Source of the DNA: Oscarella lobularis
Taxonomy: Eukaryota > Porifera > Homoscleromorpha > Homosclerophorida > Oscarellidae
Length of the DNA: 64,000 nucleotides
NCBI RefSeq assembly: GCF_947507565.1
Contig: NC_089187.1
Coordinates: forward strand, 248,001 to 312,000
Reading direction: 5' to 3'
Below, one piece after another: positions 25,701 through 40,700 of this stretch. Below the pieces are notes generated by a model, which worked only from the letters and a program-made list of their open reading frames with translations, ran no database searches and was not told the DNA's origin. The translations under genes and the position numbers were made by a program. How positions within the stretch are numbered: the stretch's first letter is position 1; each line of letters starts with the position of its first letter.

Positions 25701-28700
25701 GCAACGGAATTGACCAAGAAAGCGAAAAAAGTTGATTTTTTCGGCAACGACAGAAAATCCAGACACCTTAGAAGAAATATCCATTATTTCTCTTTGCATG
25801 TTCCACGGTTGCTAAGGCCTAAATATTAAATTGAGGGCCTAATCTTTGATTCTTAGAGCGTAAATATTAAATTGAGGGCCTAATCTTTAATTCTTAGAGC
25901 CTGAATATTAAATTAAGGCCCTCATGTTTGATTCTTAGAGCCTAAACATTAAATTGAGGGCCTAATCTTTGATTCTTAGAGCCTGAACATTAAATAAAGG
26001 CCCTCATCTTTGATTCTTAGAGACTAAATATTGAATTGGGGGCCTAATCTTTGATTCTAATGACCTAAATTATAAATTCAGGGCCTAATCTTTGATTCTT
26101 AGAATCTAAATATTAAATTGAGAGCCTAATCTCTAATACATAGAACATGAATATTAAACTGGGGCCCTAATCTTTAATTCTAAGGGCATAAATATTAAAT
26201 TGAGGGCCTAATCTTTGATTGTTAGGGCGTAAATATTAAATTGAGGGCCTAATCTTTAATTTTTAGAGCATAAATATTAAATTGAGGACCGAATCTTTAA
26301 TTTTTAGGCCATAAATATTGAATTGAGGGCCTAATCTTTGATTCTAATGGCTTAAATATTAAATTGAGGGCCTAATCAATGATTCTAAGAACCTAAACAT
26401 TAAATTGAGGGCCTAATCTTTGATTCTTAGAGCCTGAATATTAAATTAAGGCTCTCATCTTTGATTCTTAGAGCCAAAATATTAAATTGAGGGCCTAATC
26501 TTTGATTCTAAGAGACTAAATATTGAATTGAGGGCCTAATCTTTGATTCTAATGGCCTAAATATTAAATTCAGGGCCTAATCTTTGATTCTTAGAACCTA
26601 AATATTAAATTGAGAGCCTAATTTAAATTCTTAGGACCTGAATGTTAAATTGAGGGCCTAATCTTTGATTCTTAGAGCCTAAATATTGAATTGAGGGCCT
26701 AATCTTTGATTCTAATGGCTTAAATATTAAATTGAGGGCCTAATCAATGATTCTAAGAACCTAAACATTAAATTGAGGGCCTAATCTTTGATTCTTAGAG
26801 CCTAAATATTAAATTGAGGGCCTAATCTTTGATTCTAATGGCCTAAATATTAAATTCAGGGCCTAATCTTTGATTCTTAGAGCCTGAATATTAAATTAAG
26901 GCTCTCATCTTTGATTCTTAGAACCAAAATATTAAATTGAGGGCCTAATCTTTGATTCTAAGAGACTAAATATTGAATTGAGGGCCTAATCTTTGATTCT
27001 AATGGCCTAAATATTAAATTCAGGGCCTAATCTTTGATTCTTAGAGCCTAAATATTAAATTGAGGGCCTAATCTTTGATTCTAATGGCCTAAATATTAAA
27101 TTCAGGGCCTAATCTTTGATTCTTAGAACCTAAATATTAAATTGAGGGCCTAATCTTTGATTCTTAGAGCCTGAATATTAAATTAAGGCCCTCATCTTTG
27201 ATTCTTAGAGACTAAATATTGAATTGAGGGCCTAATCTTTGATTCTAATGGCCTAAATATTAAATTCAGGGCCTAATCTTTGATTCTTAGAACCTAAATA
27301 TTAAATTGAGAGCCTAATCTTAAATTCTAGAGGACCTGAATGTTAAATTGAGGGCCTAATCTTTGATTCTTAGAACATAAATATTAAATTGAAGACCTAA
27401 TCTTTAATTCTTAGGACCTGAATATTAAATTGAGGGCCTAATCTTTAATTCTAAGGGCATAAATATTAAATTGAGGGCCTAATCTTTGATTCTTAGGTTA
27501 TAAATATTAAATTGAGGGCCTAATCTTTGATTCTTAGAGCCTAAATTATAAATTGAGGGCCTAATCTTTGATTCTTAGAGCCTGAATATTAAATTAAGAC
27601 CCTAATCTTTGATTCTTAGAGCCTAAATATTGAATTGAGGGCCTAATCTTTGATTCTAATGGCTTAAATATTAAATTCAGGGCCTAATCATTGATTCTAA
27701 GAACCTAAACATAAAATTGAGGGCCAAATCTTTGATTCTTAGAGCCTGAATATTAAATTAAGGCCCTCATCTTTGATTCTTAGAGCCTGAATATTAAATT
27801 AAGGCTCTCATCTTTGATTCTTATAACCTAAATATTAAATTGAGAGCCTAATCTTAAATTCTTAGGACCTGAATGTTAAATTGAGGGCCTAATCTTTGAT
27901 TCTTAGAACATAAATATTAAATTGAAGACCTAATCTTTAATTCTTAGGACCTGAATATTAAATTGAGGGCCTAATCTTTAATTCTAAGGGCATAAATATT
28001 AAATTGAGGACCTAATCTTTGATTCTTAGGTTATAAATATTAAATTGAGGGCCTAATCTTTGATTCTTAGAGCCTAAATTATAAATTAAGGGCTTAATCT
28101 TTGATTCTTAGAGCCTGAATATTAAATTAAGGCCCTCATCTTTGATTCTTAGAGCCTAAATATTGATTTGTGGGCCTAATCTTTGATTCTAATGGCTTAA
28201 ATATTAAATTGAGGGCCTAATCAATGATTCTAAGAACCTAAACATTAAATTGAGGGCCTAATCTTTGATTCTTAGAGCCTAAATATTAAATTGAGGGCCT
28301 AATCTTTGATTCTAATGGCCTAAATATTAAATTCAGGGCCTAATCTTTGATTCTTAGAGCCTGAATATTAAATTAAGGCTCTCATCTTTGATTCTTAGAA
28401 CCAAAATATTAAATTGAGGGCCTAATCTTTGATTCTAAGAGACTAAATATTGAATTGAGGGCCTAATCTTTGATTCTAATGGCCTAAATATTAAATTCAG
28501 GGCCTAATCTTTGATTCTTAGAGCCTAAATATTAAATTGAGGGCCTAATCTTTGATTCTAATGGCCTAAATATTAAATTCAGGGCCTAATCTTTGATTCT
28601 TAGAACCTAAATATTAAATTGAGGGCCTAATCTTTGATTCTTAGAGCCTGAATATTAAATTAAGGCCCTCATCTTTGATTCTTAGAGACTAAATATTGAA

Positions 28701-31700
28701 TTGAGGGCCTAATCTTTGATTCTAATGGCCTAAATATTAAATTCAGGGCCTAATCTTTGATTCTTAGAACCTAAATATTAAATTGAGAGCCTAATCTTAA
28801 ATTCTAGAGGACCTGAATGTTAAATTGAGGGCCTAATCTTTGATTCTTAGAACATAAATATTAAATTGAAGACCTAATCTTTAATTCTTAGGACCTGAAT
28901 ATTAAATTGAGGGCCTAATCTTTAATTCTAAGGGCATAAATATTAAATTGAGGACCTAATCTTTGATTCTTAGGTTATAAATATTAAATTGAGGGCCTAA
29001 TCTTTGATTCTTAGAGCCTAAATTATAAATTAAGGCCCTCATCTTTGATTCTTAGAGCCTAAATATTGATTTGTGGGCCTAATCTTTGATTCTAATGGCT
29101 TAAATATTAAATTGAGGGCCTAATCAATGATTCTAAGAACCTAAACATTAAATTGAGGGCTTAATCTTTGATTCTTAGAGCCTAAATATTAAATTGAGGG
29201 CCTAATCTTTGATTCTAATGGCCTAAATATTAAATTCAGGGCCTAATCTTTGATTCTTAGAGCCTGAATATTAAATTAAGGCTCTCATCTTTGATTCTTA
29301 GAACCAAAATATTAAATTGAGGGCCTAATCTTTGATTCTAAGAGACTAAATATTGAATTGAGGGCCTAATCTTTGATTCTAATGGCCTAAATATTAAATT
29401 CAGGGCCTAATCTTTGATTCTTAGAGCCTAAATATTAAATTGAGGGCCTAATCTTTGATTCTAATGGCCTAAATATTAAATTCAGGGCCTAATCTTTGAT
29501 TCTTAGAACCTAAATATTAAATTGAGGGCCTAATCTTTGATTCTTAGAGCCTGAATATTAAATTAAGGCCCTCATCTTTGATTCTTAGAGACTAAATATT
29601 GAATTGAGGGCCTAATCTTTGATTCTAATGGCCTAAATATTAAATTCAGGGCCTAATCTTTGATTCTTAGAACCTAAATATTAAATTGAGAGCCTAATCT
29701 TAAATTCTAGAGGACCTGAATGTTAAATTGAGGGCCTAATCTTTGATTCTTAGAACATAAATATTAAATTGAAGACCTAATCTTTAATTCTTAGGACCTG
29801 AATATTAAATTGAGGGCCTAATCTTTAATTCTAAGGGCATAAATATTAAATTGAGGGCCTAATCTTTGATTCTTAGGCTATAAATATTAAATTGAGGGCC
29901 TAATCTTTGATTCTTAGAGCCTAAATTATAAATTGAGGGCCTAATCTTTGATTCTTAGAGCCTGAATATTAAATTAAGGCCCTCATCTTTGATTCTTAGA
30001 GCCTAAATATTGAATTGGGGGCCTAATCTTTGATTCTAATGACCTAAATTATAAATTCAGGGCCTAATCTTTGATTCTTAGATCCAATTAAGGCCCTCAT
30101 CTTTGATTATTAGAGCCCAAATATTGAATTGAGGGCCTAATCTTTGATTCTAATGGCTTAAATATTAAATTGAGGGCCTAATCATTGATTCTAAGAACCT
30201 AAACATTAAATTGAGGGCCTAAACTTTTATTCTCAGAGCCTGAATATTAAATTAAGGCCCTCATCTTTGATTCTTAGAGACTAAATATTGAATTGAGGAC
30301 CTAATCTTTGATTCTAATGGCCTACATATTAATTTGAGGGCTTAGTCTTTGATTCTTAGAACCTAAATATTAAATTGAGAGCCTAATCTTTAATACTTAG
30401 AACCTGAAAATTAAATTGGGGCACTAATCTTTAATTCTAAGGGCATAAATATTAAATTGAGGGCCTAATCTATGATTGTTAGGGCATAAATATTAAATTG
30501 AGGGGATAATCTTTGATTCTTAGAGCCTGAATATTAAATTAAGGCCCTCATGTTTGATTCTTAGAGCCTAAATATTAAATTGAGGGCCTAATCTTTTATT
30601 CTCAGAGCCTGAATATTAAATTATGGCCCTCATCTTTGATTCCTAGAGCCTGAATATCAAATTGAGGCCCTCATCTTTGATTCTTAGAGACTAAATATTG
30701 AATTGGGGGCCTAATCTTTGATTCTAATGGCCTAAATATTAAATTCAGGGCCTAATCTTTGATTCTTAGAACCTGAATATTAAATTGAGAGCCTAATCTT
30801 TAATACTTAGAACATGAATATTAAACTGGGGCCCTAATCTTTAATTCTAAGGGCATAAATATTAAATTGAGGGCCTAATCTTTGATTGTTAGGGCATAAA
30901 TATTAAATTGAGGGCCTAATCTTTAATTCTTAGGGCATAAATATTAAATTGAGGGCCTAATCTTTAATTTTTAGGCCATAAATATTAAATTGAGGGCCTA
31001 ATCTTTAATTCTAATGGCCTAAATATTAAATTCAGGGCCTAATCTTTGATTCTTAGAACATAAATATTAAATTGAAGACCTAATCTTTAATTCTTAGAGC
31101 CTGAATATTAAATTCAGGCCCTCATCTTTGATTCTTAGAGCCTAAATATTAAATTGAGGGCCTAATCTTTTATTCTTAGAGCCTGAATATTAAATTAAGG
31201 CCCTCATCTTTGATTCTTAGAGACTAAATATTGAATTGAGGGCCTAATCTTTGATTCTAATGGCCTAAATATTAAATTCAGGGCCTAATCTTTGATTCTT
31301 AGAACCTAAATATTAAATTGAGAGCCTAATCTTAAATTCTAGAGGACCTGAATGTTAAATTGAGGGCCTAATCTTTGATTCTTAGAACATAAATATTAAA
31401 TTGAAGACCTAATCTTTAATTCTTAGGACATGAATATTAAATTGAGGGCCTAATCTTTAATTCTAAGGGCATAAATATTAAATTGAGGGCCTAATCTTTG
31501 ATTCTTAGGTTATAAATATTAAATTGAGGGCCTAATCTTTGATTCTTAGAGCCTAAATTATAAATTGAGGGCCTAATCTTTGATTCTTAGATCCTGAATA
31601 TTAAATTAAGGCCCTCATCTTTGATTCTTAGAGCCTAAATATTGAATTGAGGGCCTAATCTTTGATTCTAATGGCTTAAATATTAAATTGAGGGCCTAAT

Positions 31701-34700
31701 CATTGATTCCAAGAACCTAAACATTAAATTGAGGGCCCAAACTTTTATTCTCAGAGCCTGAATATTAAATTAAGGCCCTCATCTTTGATTCTTAGAGACT
31801 AAATATTGAATTGAGGACCTAATCTTTGATTCTAATGGCCTAAATATTAATTTGAGGGCTTAGTCTTTGATTCTTAGAACCTAAATATTAAATTGAGAGC
31901 CTAATCTTTAATACTTAGAACCTGAATATTAAATTGGGGCGCTAATCTTTAATTCTAAGGGCATAAATATTAAATTGAGGGCCTAATCTTTGATTGTTAG
32001 GGCATAAATATTAAATTGAGGGCCTAATCTTTGATTCTTAGAGCCTGAATATTAAATTAAGGCCCTCATGTTTGATTCTTAGAGCCTAAATATTAAATTG
32101 AGGGCCTAATCTTTTATTCTCAGAGCCTGAATATTAAATTAAGGCCCTCATCTTTGATTCTTAGAGACTAAATATTGAATTGGGGGCCTAATCTTTGATT
32201 CTAATGGCCTAAATATTAAATTCAGGGCCTAATCTTTGATTCTTAGAACCTGAATATTAAATTGAGAGCCTAATCTTTAATACTTAGAACATGAATATTA
32301 AACTAAGGCCCTAATCTTTAATTCTAAGGGCATAAATATTAAATTGAGGGCCTAATCTTTGATTGTTAGGGCATAAATATTAAATTGAGGGCCTAATCTT
32401 TAATTCTTAGGCCATAAATATTAAATTGAGGGCCTAATCTTTAATTTTTAGGCCATAAATATTAAATTGAGGGCCTAATCTTTAATTCTAATGGCCTAAA
32501 TATTAAATTCAGGGCCTAATCTTTGATTCTTAGAACATAAATATTAAATTGAAGACCTAATCTTTAATTCTTAGAGCCTGAATATTAAATTCAGGCCCTC
32601 ATCTTTTATTCTTAGAGCCTAAATATTAAATTGAGGGCCTAATCTTTTATTCTTAGAGCCTGAATATTAAATTAAGGCCCTCATCTTTGATTCTTAGAGC
32701 CTAAATATTAAATTGAGGGCCTAATCTTTTATTCTCAGAGCCTGAATATTAAATTATGGCCCTCATCTTTGATTCCTAGAGCCTGAATATCAAATTGAGG
32801 CCCTCATCTTTGATTCTTAGAGACTAAATATTGAATTGGGGGCCTAATCTTTGATTCTAATGGCCTAAATATTAAATTCAGGGCCTAATCTTTGATTCTT
32901 AGAACCTGAATATTAAATTGAGAGCCTAATCTTTAATACTTAGAACATGAATATTAAACTGGGGCCCTAATCTTTAATTCTAAGGGCATAAATATTAAAT
33001 TGAGGGCCTAATCTTTGATTGTTAGGGCATAAATATTAAATTGAGGGCCTAACCTTTAATTCTTAGGGCATAAATATTAAATTGAGGGCCTAATCTTTGA
33101 TTCTAATGGCCTAAATATTAAATTCAGGGCCTAATCTTTGATTCTTAGAGCCTGAATATTAAATTAAGGCTCTCATCTTTGATTCTTAGAACCAAAATAT
33201 TAAATTGAGGGCCTAATCTTTGATTCTAAGAACCTAAACATTAAATTGAGAGCCTAATCTTTAATACTTAGAACCTGAATATTAAACTGGGGCCCTAATC
33301 TTTCATTCTAAGAGCATAAATATTAAATTGAGGGCCTAATCTTTAATTCTTAGAGCCTAAAAATTAAATTGAGGGCCTAATCTTTGATTCTTAGAGCCTG
33401 AATATTAAATTAATGCTCTCATCTTTGATTCTTAGAGCCTAAATATTGAATTGAGGGCCTAATCTTTGATTCTAATGGCTTAAATATTAAATTGAGGGCC
33501 TAATCATTGATTCTAAGAACATAAACATTAAATTGAGGGCCTAATATTTGATTCTTAGAGCCTGAATATTAAATTAATGCTCTCATCTTTGATTCCTAGA
33601 GCCTAAATATAAAATTGAGGGCCTAATCTTTGATTCTTAGAGCCTGAATATTAAATTAAGGCCCTCATCTTTGATTCTTAGAGCCTAAATATTGAATTGA
33701 GGGCCTAATCTTTGATTCTAATGGCTTAAATATTAAATTGAGGGCCTAATCATTGATTCTAAGAACATAAACATTAAATTGAGAGCCTAATCTTTGATTG
33801 TTAGAGCCTAAATATTAAATTGAGGGCCTAATCTTTTATTCTTAGAGCCTGAATATAAAATTAAGGCTCTCATCTTTGATTCCTAGAGCCTAAATAGAAA
33901 ATTGAGGGCCTAATCTTTGATTCTTAGAGCCTGAATATTAAATTAAAGCTCTCATCTTTGATTCCTAGAGCCTAAATATAAAATTGAGGGCCTAATCTTT
34001 GATTCTTAGAGCCTGAATATTAAATTAAGGCCCTCATCTTTGATTCTTAGAGCCTAAATATTGAATTGAGGGCCTAATCTTTGATTCTAATGGCTTAAAT
34101 ATTAAATTGAGGGCCTAATCATTGATTCTAAGAACCTAAACATTAAATTGAGGGCCTAATCTTTGATTCTTAGAGCCTGAACATTAAATAAAGGCCCTCA
34201 TCTTTGATTCTTAGAGACTAAATATTGAATTGGGGGCCTAATCTTTGATTCTAATGACCTAAATTATAAATTCAGGGCCTAATCTTTGATTCTTAGAGCG
34301 TAAATATTAAATTGAGGGCCTAATCTTTGATTCTTAGAGCCTGAATATTAAATTAAGGCCCTCATCTTTGATTCTTAGAGACTAAATATTGAATTGAGGG
34401 CCTAATCTTTGATTCTAATGGCCTAAATATTAAATTCAGGGCCTAATCTTTGATTCTTAGAACCTAAATATTAAATTGAGAGCCTAATCTTAAATTCTAG
34501 AGGACCTGAATGTTAAATTGAGGGCCTAATCTTTGATTCTTAGAACATAAATATTAAATTGAAGACCTAATCTTTAATTCTTAGGACCTGAATATTAAAT
34601 CGAGGGCCTAATCTTTAATTCTAAGGGCATAAATATTAAATTGAGGGCCTAATCTTTGATTCTTAGGTTATAAATATTAAATTGAGGGCCTAATCTTTGA

Positions 34701-37700
34701 TTCTTAGAGCCTAAATTATAAATTGAGGGCCTAATCTTTGATTCTTAGAGCCTGAATATTAAATTAAGACCCTAATCTTTGATTCTTAGAGCCTAAATAT
34801 TGAATTGAGGGCCTAATCTTTGATTCTAATGGCTTAAATATTAAATTCAGGGCCTAATCATTGATTCTAAGAACCTAAACATTAAATTGAGGGCCAAATC
34901 TTTGATTCTTAGAGCCTGAATATTAAATTAAGGCTCTCATCTTTGATTCTTAGAACCTAAATATTAAATTGAGAGCCTAATCTTAAATTCTTAGGACCTG
35001 AATGTTAAATTGAGGGCCTAATCTTTGATTCTTAGAACATAAATATTAAATTGAAGACCTAATCTTTAATTCTTAGGACCTGAATATTAAATTGAGGGCC
35101 TAATCTTTAATTCTAAGGGCATAAATATTAAATTGAGGGCCTAATCTTTGATTCTTAGGTTATAAATATTAAATTGAGGGCTTAATCTTTGATTCTTAGA
35201 GCCTGAATATTAAATTGAGGGCCTAATCTTTGATTCTTAGAGCCTAAATATTAAATTGAGGGCCTAATCTTTGATTCTAATGGCCTAAATATTAAATTCA
35301 GAGCCTAATCTTTGATTCTTAGAGCCTGAATATTAAATTAAGGCTCTCATCTTTGATTCTTAGAGCCAAAATATTAAATTGAGGGCCTAATCTTTGATTC
35401 TAAGAGACTAAATATTGAATTGAGGGCCTAATCTTTGATTCTAATGGCCTAAATATTAAATTCAGGGCCTAATCTTTGATTCTTAGAGCCTAAATATTAA
35501 ATTGAGGGCCTAATCTTTGATTCTAATGGCCTAAATATTAAATTCAGGGCCTAATCTTTGATTCTTAGAACATAAATATTAAATTGAAGACCTAATCTTT
35601 AATTCTTAGAGCCTGAATATTAAATTCAGGCCCTCATCTTTGATTCTTAGAGCCTAAATATTAAATTGAGGGCCTAATCTTTGATTCTTAGAGCCTGAAT
35701 ATTAAATTAAGGCCCTCATCTTTGATTCTTAGAGACTAAATATTGAATTGAGGACCTAATCTTTGATTCTAATGGCCTAAATATTAATTTGAGGGCTTAG
35801 TCTTTGATTCTTAGAACCTAAATATTAAATTGAGAGCCTAATCTTAAATTCTTAGGACCTGAATGTTAAATTGAGGGCCTAATCTTTGATTCTTAGAACA
35901 TAAATATTAAATTGAAGACCTAATCTTTAATTCTTAGGACCTGAATATTAAATCGAGGGCCTAATCTTTAATTCTAAGGGCATAAATATTAAATTGAGGG
36001 CCTAATCTTTGATTCTTAGGTTATAAATATTAAATTGAGGGCCTAATCTTTGATTCTTAGAGCCTAAATTATAAATTGAGGGCCTAATCTTTGATTCTTA
36101 GAGCCTGAATATTAAATTAAGACCCTAATCTTTGATTCTTAGAGCCTAAATATTGAATTGAGGGCCTAATCTTTGATTCTAATGGCTTAAATATTAAATT
36201 CAGGGCCTAATCATTGATTCTAAGAACCTAAACATTAAATTGAGGGCCAAATCTTTGATTCTTAGAGCCTGAATATTAAATTAAGGCTCTCATCTTTGAT
36301 TCTTAGAACCTAAATATTAAATTGAGAGCCTAATCTTAAATTCTTAGGACCTGAATGTTAAATTGAGGGCCTAATCTTTGATTCTTAGAACATAAATATT
36401 AAATTGAAGACCTAATCTTTAATTCTTAGGACCTGAATATTAAATTGAGGGCCTAATCTTTAATTCTAAGGGCATAAATATTAAATTGAGGGCCTAATCT
36501 TTGATTCTTAGGTTATAAATATTAAATTGAGGGCTTAATCTTTGATTCTTAGAGCCTGAATATTAAATTGAGGGCCTAATCTTTGATTCTTAGAGCCTAA
36601 ATATTAAATTGAGGGCCTAATCTTTGATTCTAATGGCCTAAATATTAAATTCAGGGCCTAATCTTTGATTCTTAGAGCCTGAATATTAAATTAAGGCTCT
36701 CATCTTTGATTCTTAGAGCCAAAATATTAAATTGAGGGCCTAATCTTTGATTCTAAGAGACTAAATATTGAATTGAGGGCCTAATCTTTGATTCTAATGG
36801 CCTAAATATTAAATTCAGGGCCTAATCTTTGATTCTTAGAGCCTAAATATTAAATTGAGGGCCTAATCTTTGATTCTAATGGCCTAAATATTAAATTCAG
36901 GGCCTAATCTTTGATTCTTAGAACATAAATATTAAATTGAAGACCTAATCTTTAATTCTTAGAGCCTGAATATTAAATTCAGGCCCTCATCTTTGATTCT
37001 TAGAGCCTAAATATTAAATTGAGGGCCTAATCTTTTATTCTTAGAGCCTGAATATTAAATTAAGGCCCTCATCTTTGATTCTTAGAGACTAAATATTGAA
37101 TTGAGGACCTAATCTTTGATTCTAATGGCCTAAATATTAATTTGAGGGCTTAGTCTTTGATTCTTAGAACCTAAATATTAAATTGAGGGCCTAATCTTTA
37201 ATACTTAGAACCTGAATATTAAATTGGGGCCCTAATCTTTATTTCTAAGGGCATAACTATTAAATTGAGGGCCTAATCTTTGATTGTTAGGGCATAAATA
37301 TAAAATTGAGGGCCTAATCTTTAAGTCTTAGAGCATAAATATTAAATTAAGGCCCTCATCTTTGATTCTTAGAGCCTAAATATTAAATTGAGGGCCTAAT
37401 GTTTGATTCTTAGAGCCTAAATATTAAATTGAGGGCCTAATCTTTTATTCTTAGAGCCTGAATATTAAATTATGGCCCTCATCTTTGATTCCTAGAGCCT
37501 GAATATTAAATTGAGACCCTCATCTTTGATTGTTAGAGACTAAATATTGAATTGGGGGCCTAATCTTTGATTCTAATGGCCCAAATATTAAATTCAGGGC
37601 CTAATCTTTGATTCTTAGAACCTAAATATTAAATTGAGAGCCTAATCTTTAATACTTAGAACCTGAATATTAAACTGGGGCCCTAATCTTTAATTCTAAG

Positions 37701-40700
37701 AGCATAAATATTAAATTGAGGGCCTAATCTTTGATTGTTAGGGAATAAATATTAAATTGAGGGCCTAATCTTTGATTCTTAGAGCCTAAATATTAAATTG
37801 AGGGCCTAATCTTTGATTCTTAGAGCCTCAATATTAAATTAAGGCCCTCATCTTTGATTCTTAGAGCCTAAATATTGAATTGAGGGCCTAATCTTTGATT
37901 CTAATGGCTTAAATATTAAATTGAGGGCCTAATCATTGATTCTAAGAACATAAACATTAAATTGAGGGCCTAATCTTTGATTCTTAGAGCCTAAATATTA
38001 AATTGAGGGCCTAATCTTTTATTCTTAGAGCCTGAATATTAAATTAAGGCTCTCATCTTTGATTCCTAGAGCCTAAATATTAAATTGAGGGCCTAATCTT
38101 TGATTCTTAGAGCCTGAATATTAAATTAATGCTCTCATCTTTGATTCCTAGAGCCTAAATATAAAATTGAGGGCCTAATCTTTGATTTCTAGAGCCTGAA
38201 TATTAAATTAAGGCTCTCATCTTTGATTCTTAGAACCTAAATATTAAATTGAGAGCATAATCTTAAATTCTTAGGACCTGAATGTTAAATTGAGGGCCTA
38301 ATCTTTGATTCTTAGAACATAAATATTAAATTGAAGACCTAATCTTTAATTCTTAGGACCTGAATATTAAATTCAGGCCCTCATCTTTTATTCTTAGAGC
38401 CTAAATATTAAATTGAGGGCCTAATCTTTTATTCTTAGAGCCTGAATATTAAATTAAGGCCCTCATCTTTGATTCTTAGAGCCTAAATATTAAATTGAGG
38501 GCCTAATCTTTTATTCTCAGAGCCTGAATATTAAATTATGGCCCTCATCTTTGATTCCTAGAGCCTGAATATCAAATTGAGGCCCTCATCTTTGATTCTT
38601 AGAGACTAAATATTGAATTGGGGGCCTAATCTTTGATTCTAATGGCCTAAATATTAAATTCAGGGCCTAATCTTTGATTCTTAGAACCTGAATATTAAAT
38701 TGAGAGCCTAATCTTTAATACTTAGAACATGAATATTAAACTGGGGCCCTAATCTTTAATTCTAAGGGCATAAATATTAAATTGAGGGCCTAATCTTTGA
38801 TTGTTAGGGCATAAATATTAAATTGAGGGCCTAACCTTTAATTCTTAGGGCATAAATATTAAATTGAGGGCCTAATCTTTGATTCTAATGGCCTAAATAT
38901 TAAATTCAGGGCCTAATCTTTGATTCTTAGAGCCTGAATATTAAATTAAGGCTCTCATCTTTGATTCTTAGAACCAAAATATTAAATTGAGGGCCTAATC
39001 TTTGATTCTAAGAACCTAAACATTAAATTGAGAGCCTAATCTTTAATACTTAGAACCTGAATATTAAACTGGGGCCCTAATCTTTCATTCTAAGAGCATA
39101 AATATTAAATTGAGGGCCTAATCTTTAATTCTTAGAGCCTAAAAATTAAATTGAGGGCCTAATCTTTGATTCTTAGAGCCTGAATATTAAATTAATGCTC
39201 TCATCTTTGATTCTTAGAGCCTAAATATTGAATTGAGGGCCTAATCTTTGATTCTAATGGCTTAAATATTAAATTGAGGGCCTAATCATTGATTCTAAGA
39301 ACATAAACATTAAATTGAGGGCCTAATATTTGATTCTTAGAGCCTGAATATTAAATTAATGCTCTCATCTTTGATTCCTAGAGCCTAAATATAAAATTGA
39401 GGGCCTAATCTTTGATTCTTAGAGCCTGAATATTAAATTAAGGCCCTCATCTTTGATTCTTAGAGCCTAAATATTGAATTGAGGGCCTAATCTTTGATTC
39501 TAATGGCTTAAATATTAAATTGAGGGCCTAATCATTGATTCTAAGAACATAAACATTAAATTGAGAGCCTAATCTTTGATTGTTAGAGCCTAAATATTAA
39601 ATTGAGGGCCTAATCTTTTATTCTTAGAGCCTGAATATAAAATTAAGGCTCTCATCTTTGATTCCTAGAGCCTAAATAGAAAATTGAGGGCCTAATCTTT
39701 GATTCTTAGAGCCTGAATATTAAATTAAAGCTCTCATCTTTGATTCCTAGAGCCTAAATATAAAATTGAGGGCCTAATCTTTGATTCTTAGAGCCTGAAT
39801 ATTAAATTAAGGCCCTCATCTTTGATTCTTAGAGCCTAAATATTGAATTGAGGGCCTAATCTTTGATTCTAATGGCTTAAATATTAAATTGAGGGCCTAA
39901 TCATTGATTCTAAGAACCTAAACATTAAATTGAGGGCCTAATCTTTGATTCTTAGAGCCTGAACATTAAATAAAGGCCCTCATCTTTGATTCTTAGAGAC
40001 TAAATATTGAATTGGGGGCCTAATCTTTGATTCTAATGACCTAAATTATAAATTCAGGGCCTAATCTTTGATTCTTAGAGCGTAAATATTAAATTGAGGG
40101 CCTAATCTTTGATTCTTAGAGCCTGAATATTAAATTAAGGCCCTCATCTTTGATTCTTAGAGACTAAATATTGAATTGAGGGCCTAATCTTTGATTCTAA
40201 TGGCCTAAATATTAAATTCAGGGCCTAATCTTTGATTCTTAGAACCTAAATATTAAATTGAGAGCCTAATCTTAAATTCTAGAGGACCTGAATGTTAAAT
40301 TGAGGGCCTAATCTTTGATTCTTAGAACATAAATATTAAATTGAAGACCTAATCTTTAATTCTTAGGACCTGAATATTAAATCGAGGGCCTAATCTTTAA
40401 TTCTAAGGGCATAAATATTAAATTGAGGGCCTAATCTTTGATTCTTAGGTTATAAATATTAAATTGAGGGCCTAATCTTTGATTCTTAGAGCCTAAATTA
40501 TAAATTGAGGGCCTAATCTTTGATTCTTAGAGCCTGAATATTAAATTAAGACCCTAATCTTTGATTCTTAGAGCCTAAATATTGAATTGAGGGCCTAATC
40601 TTTGATTCTAATGGCTTAAATATTAAATTCAGGGCCTAATCATTGATTCTAAGAACCTAAACATTAAATTGAGGGCCAAATCTTTGATTCTTAGAGCCTG

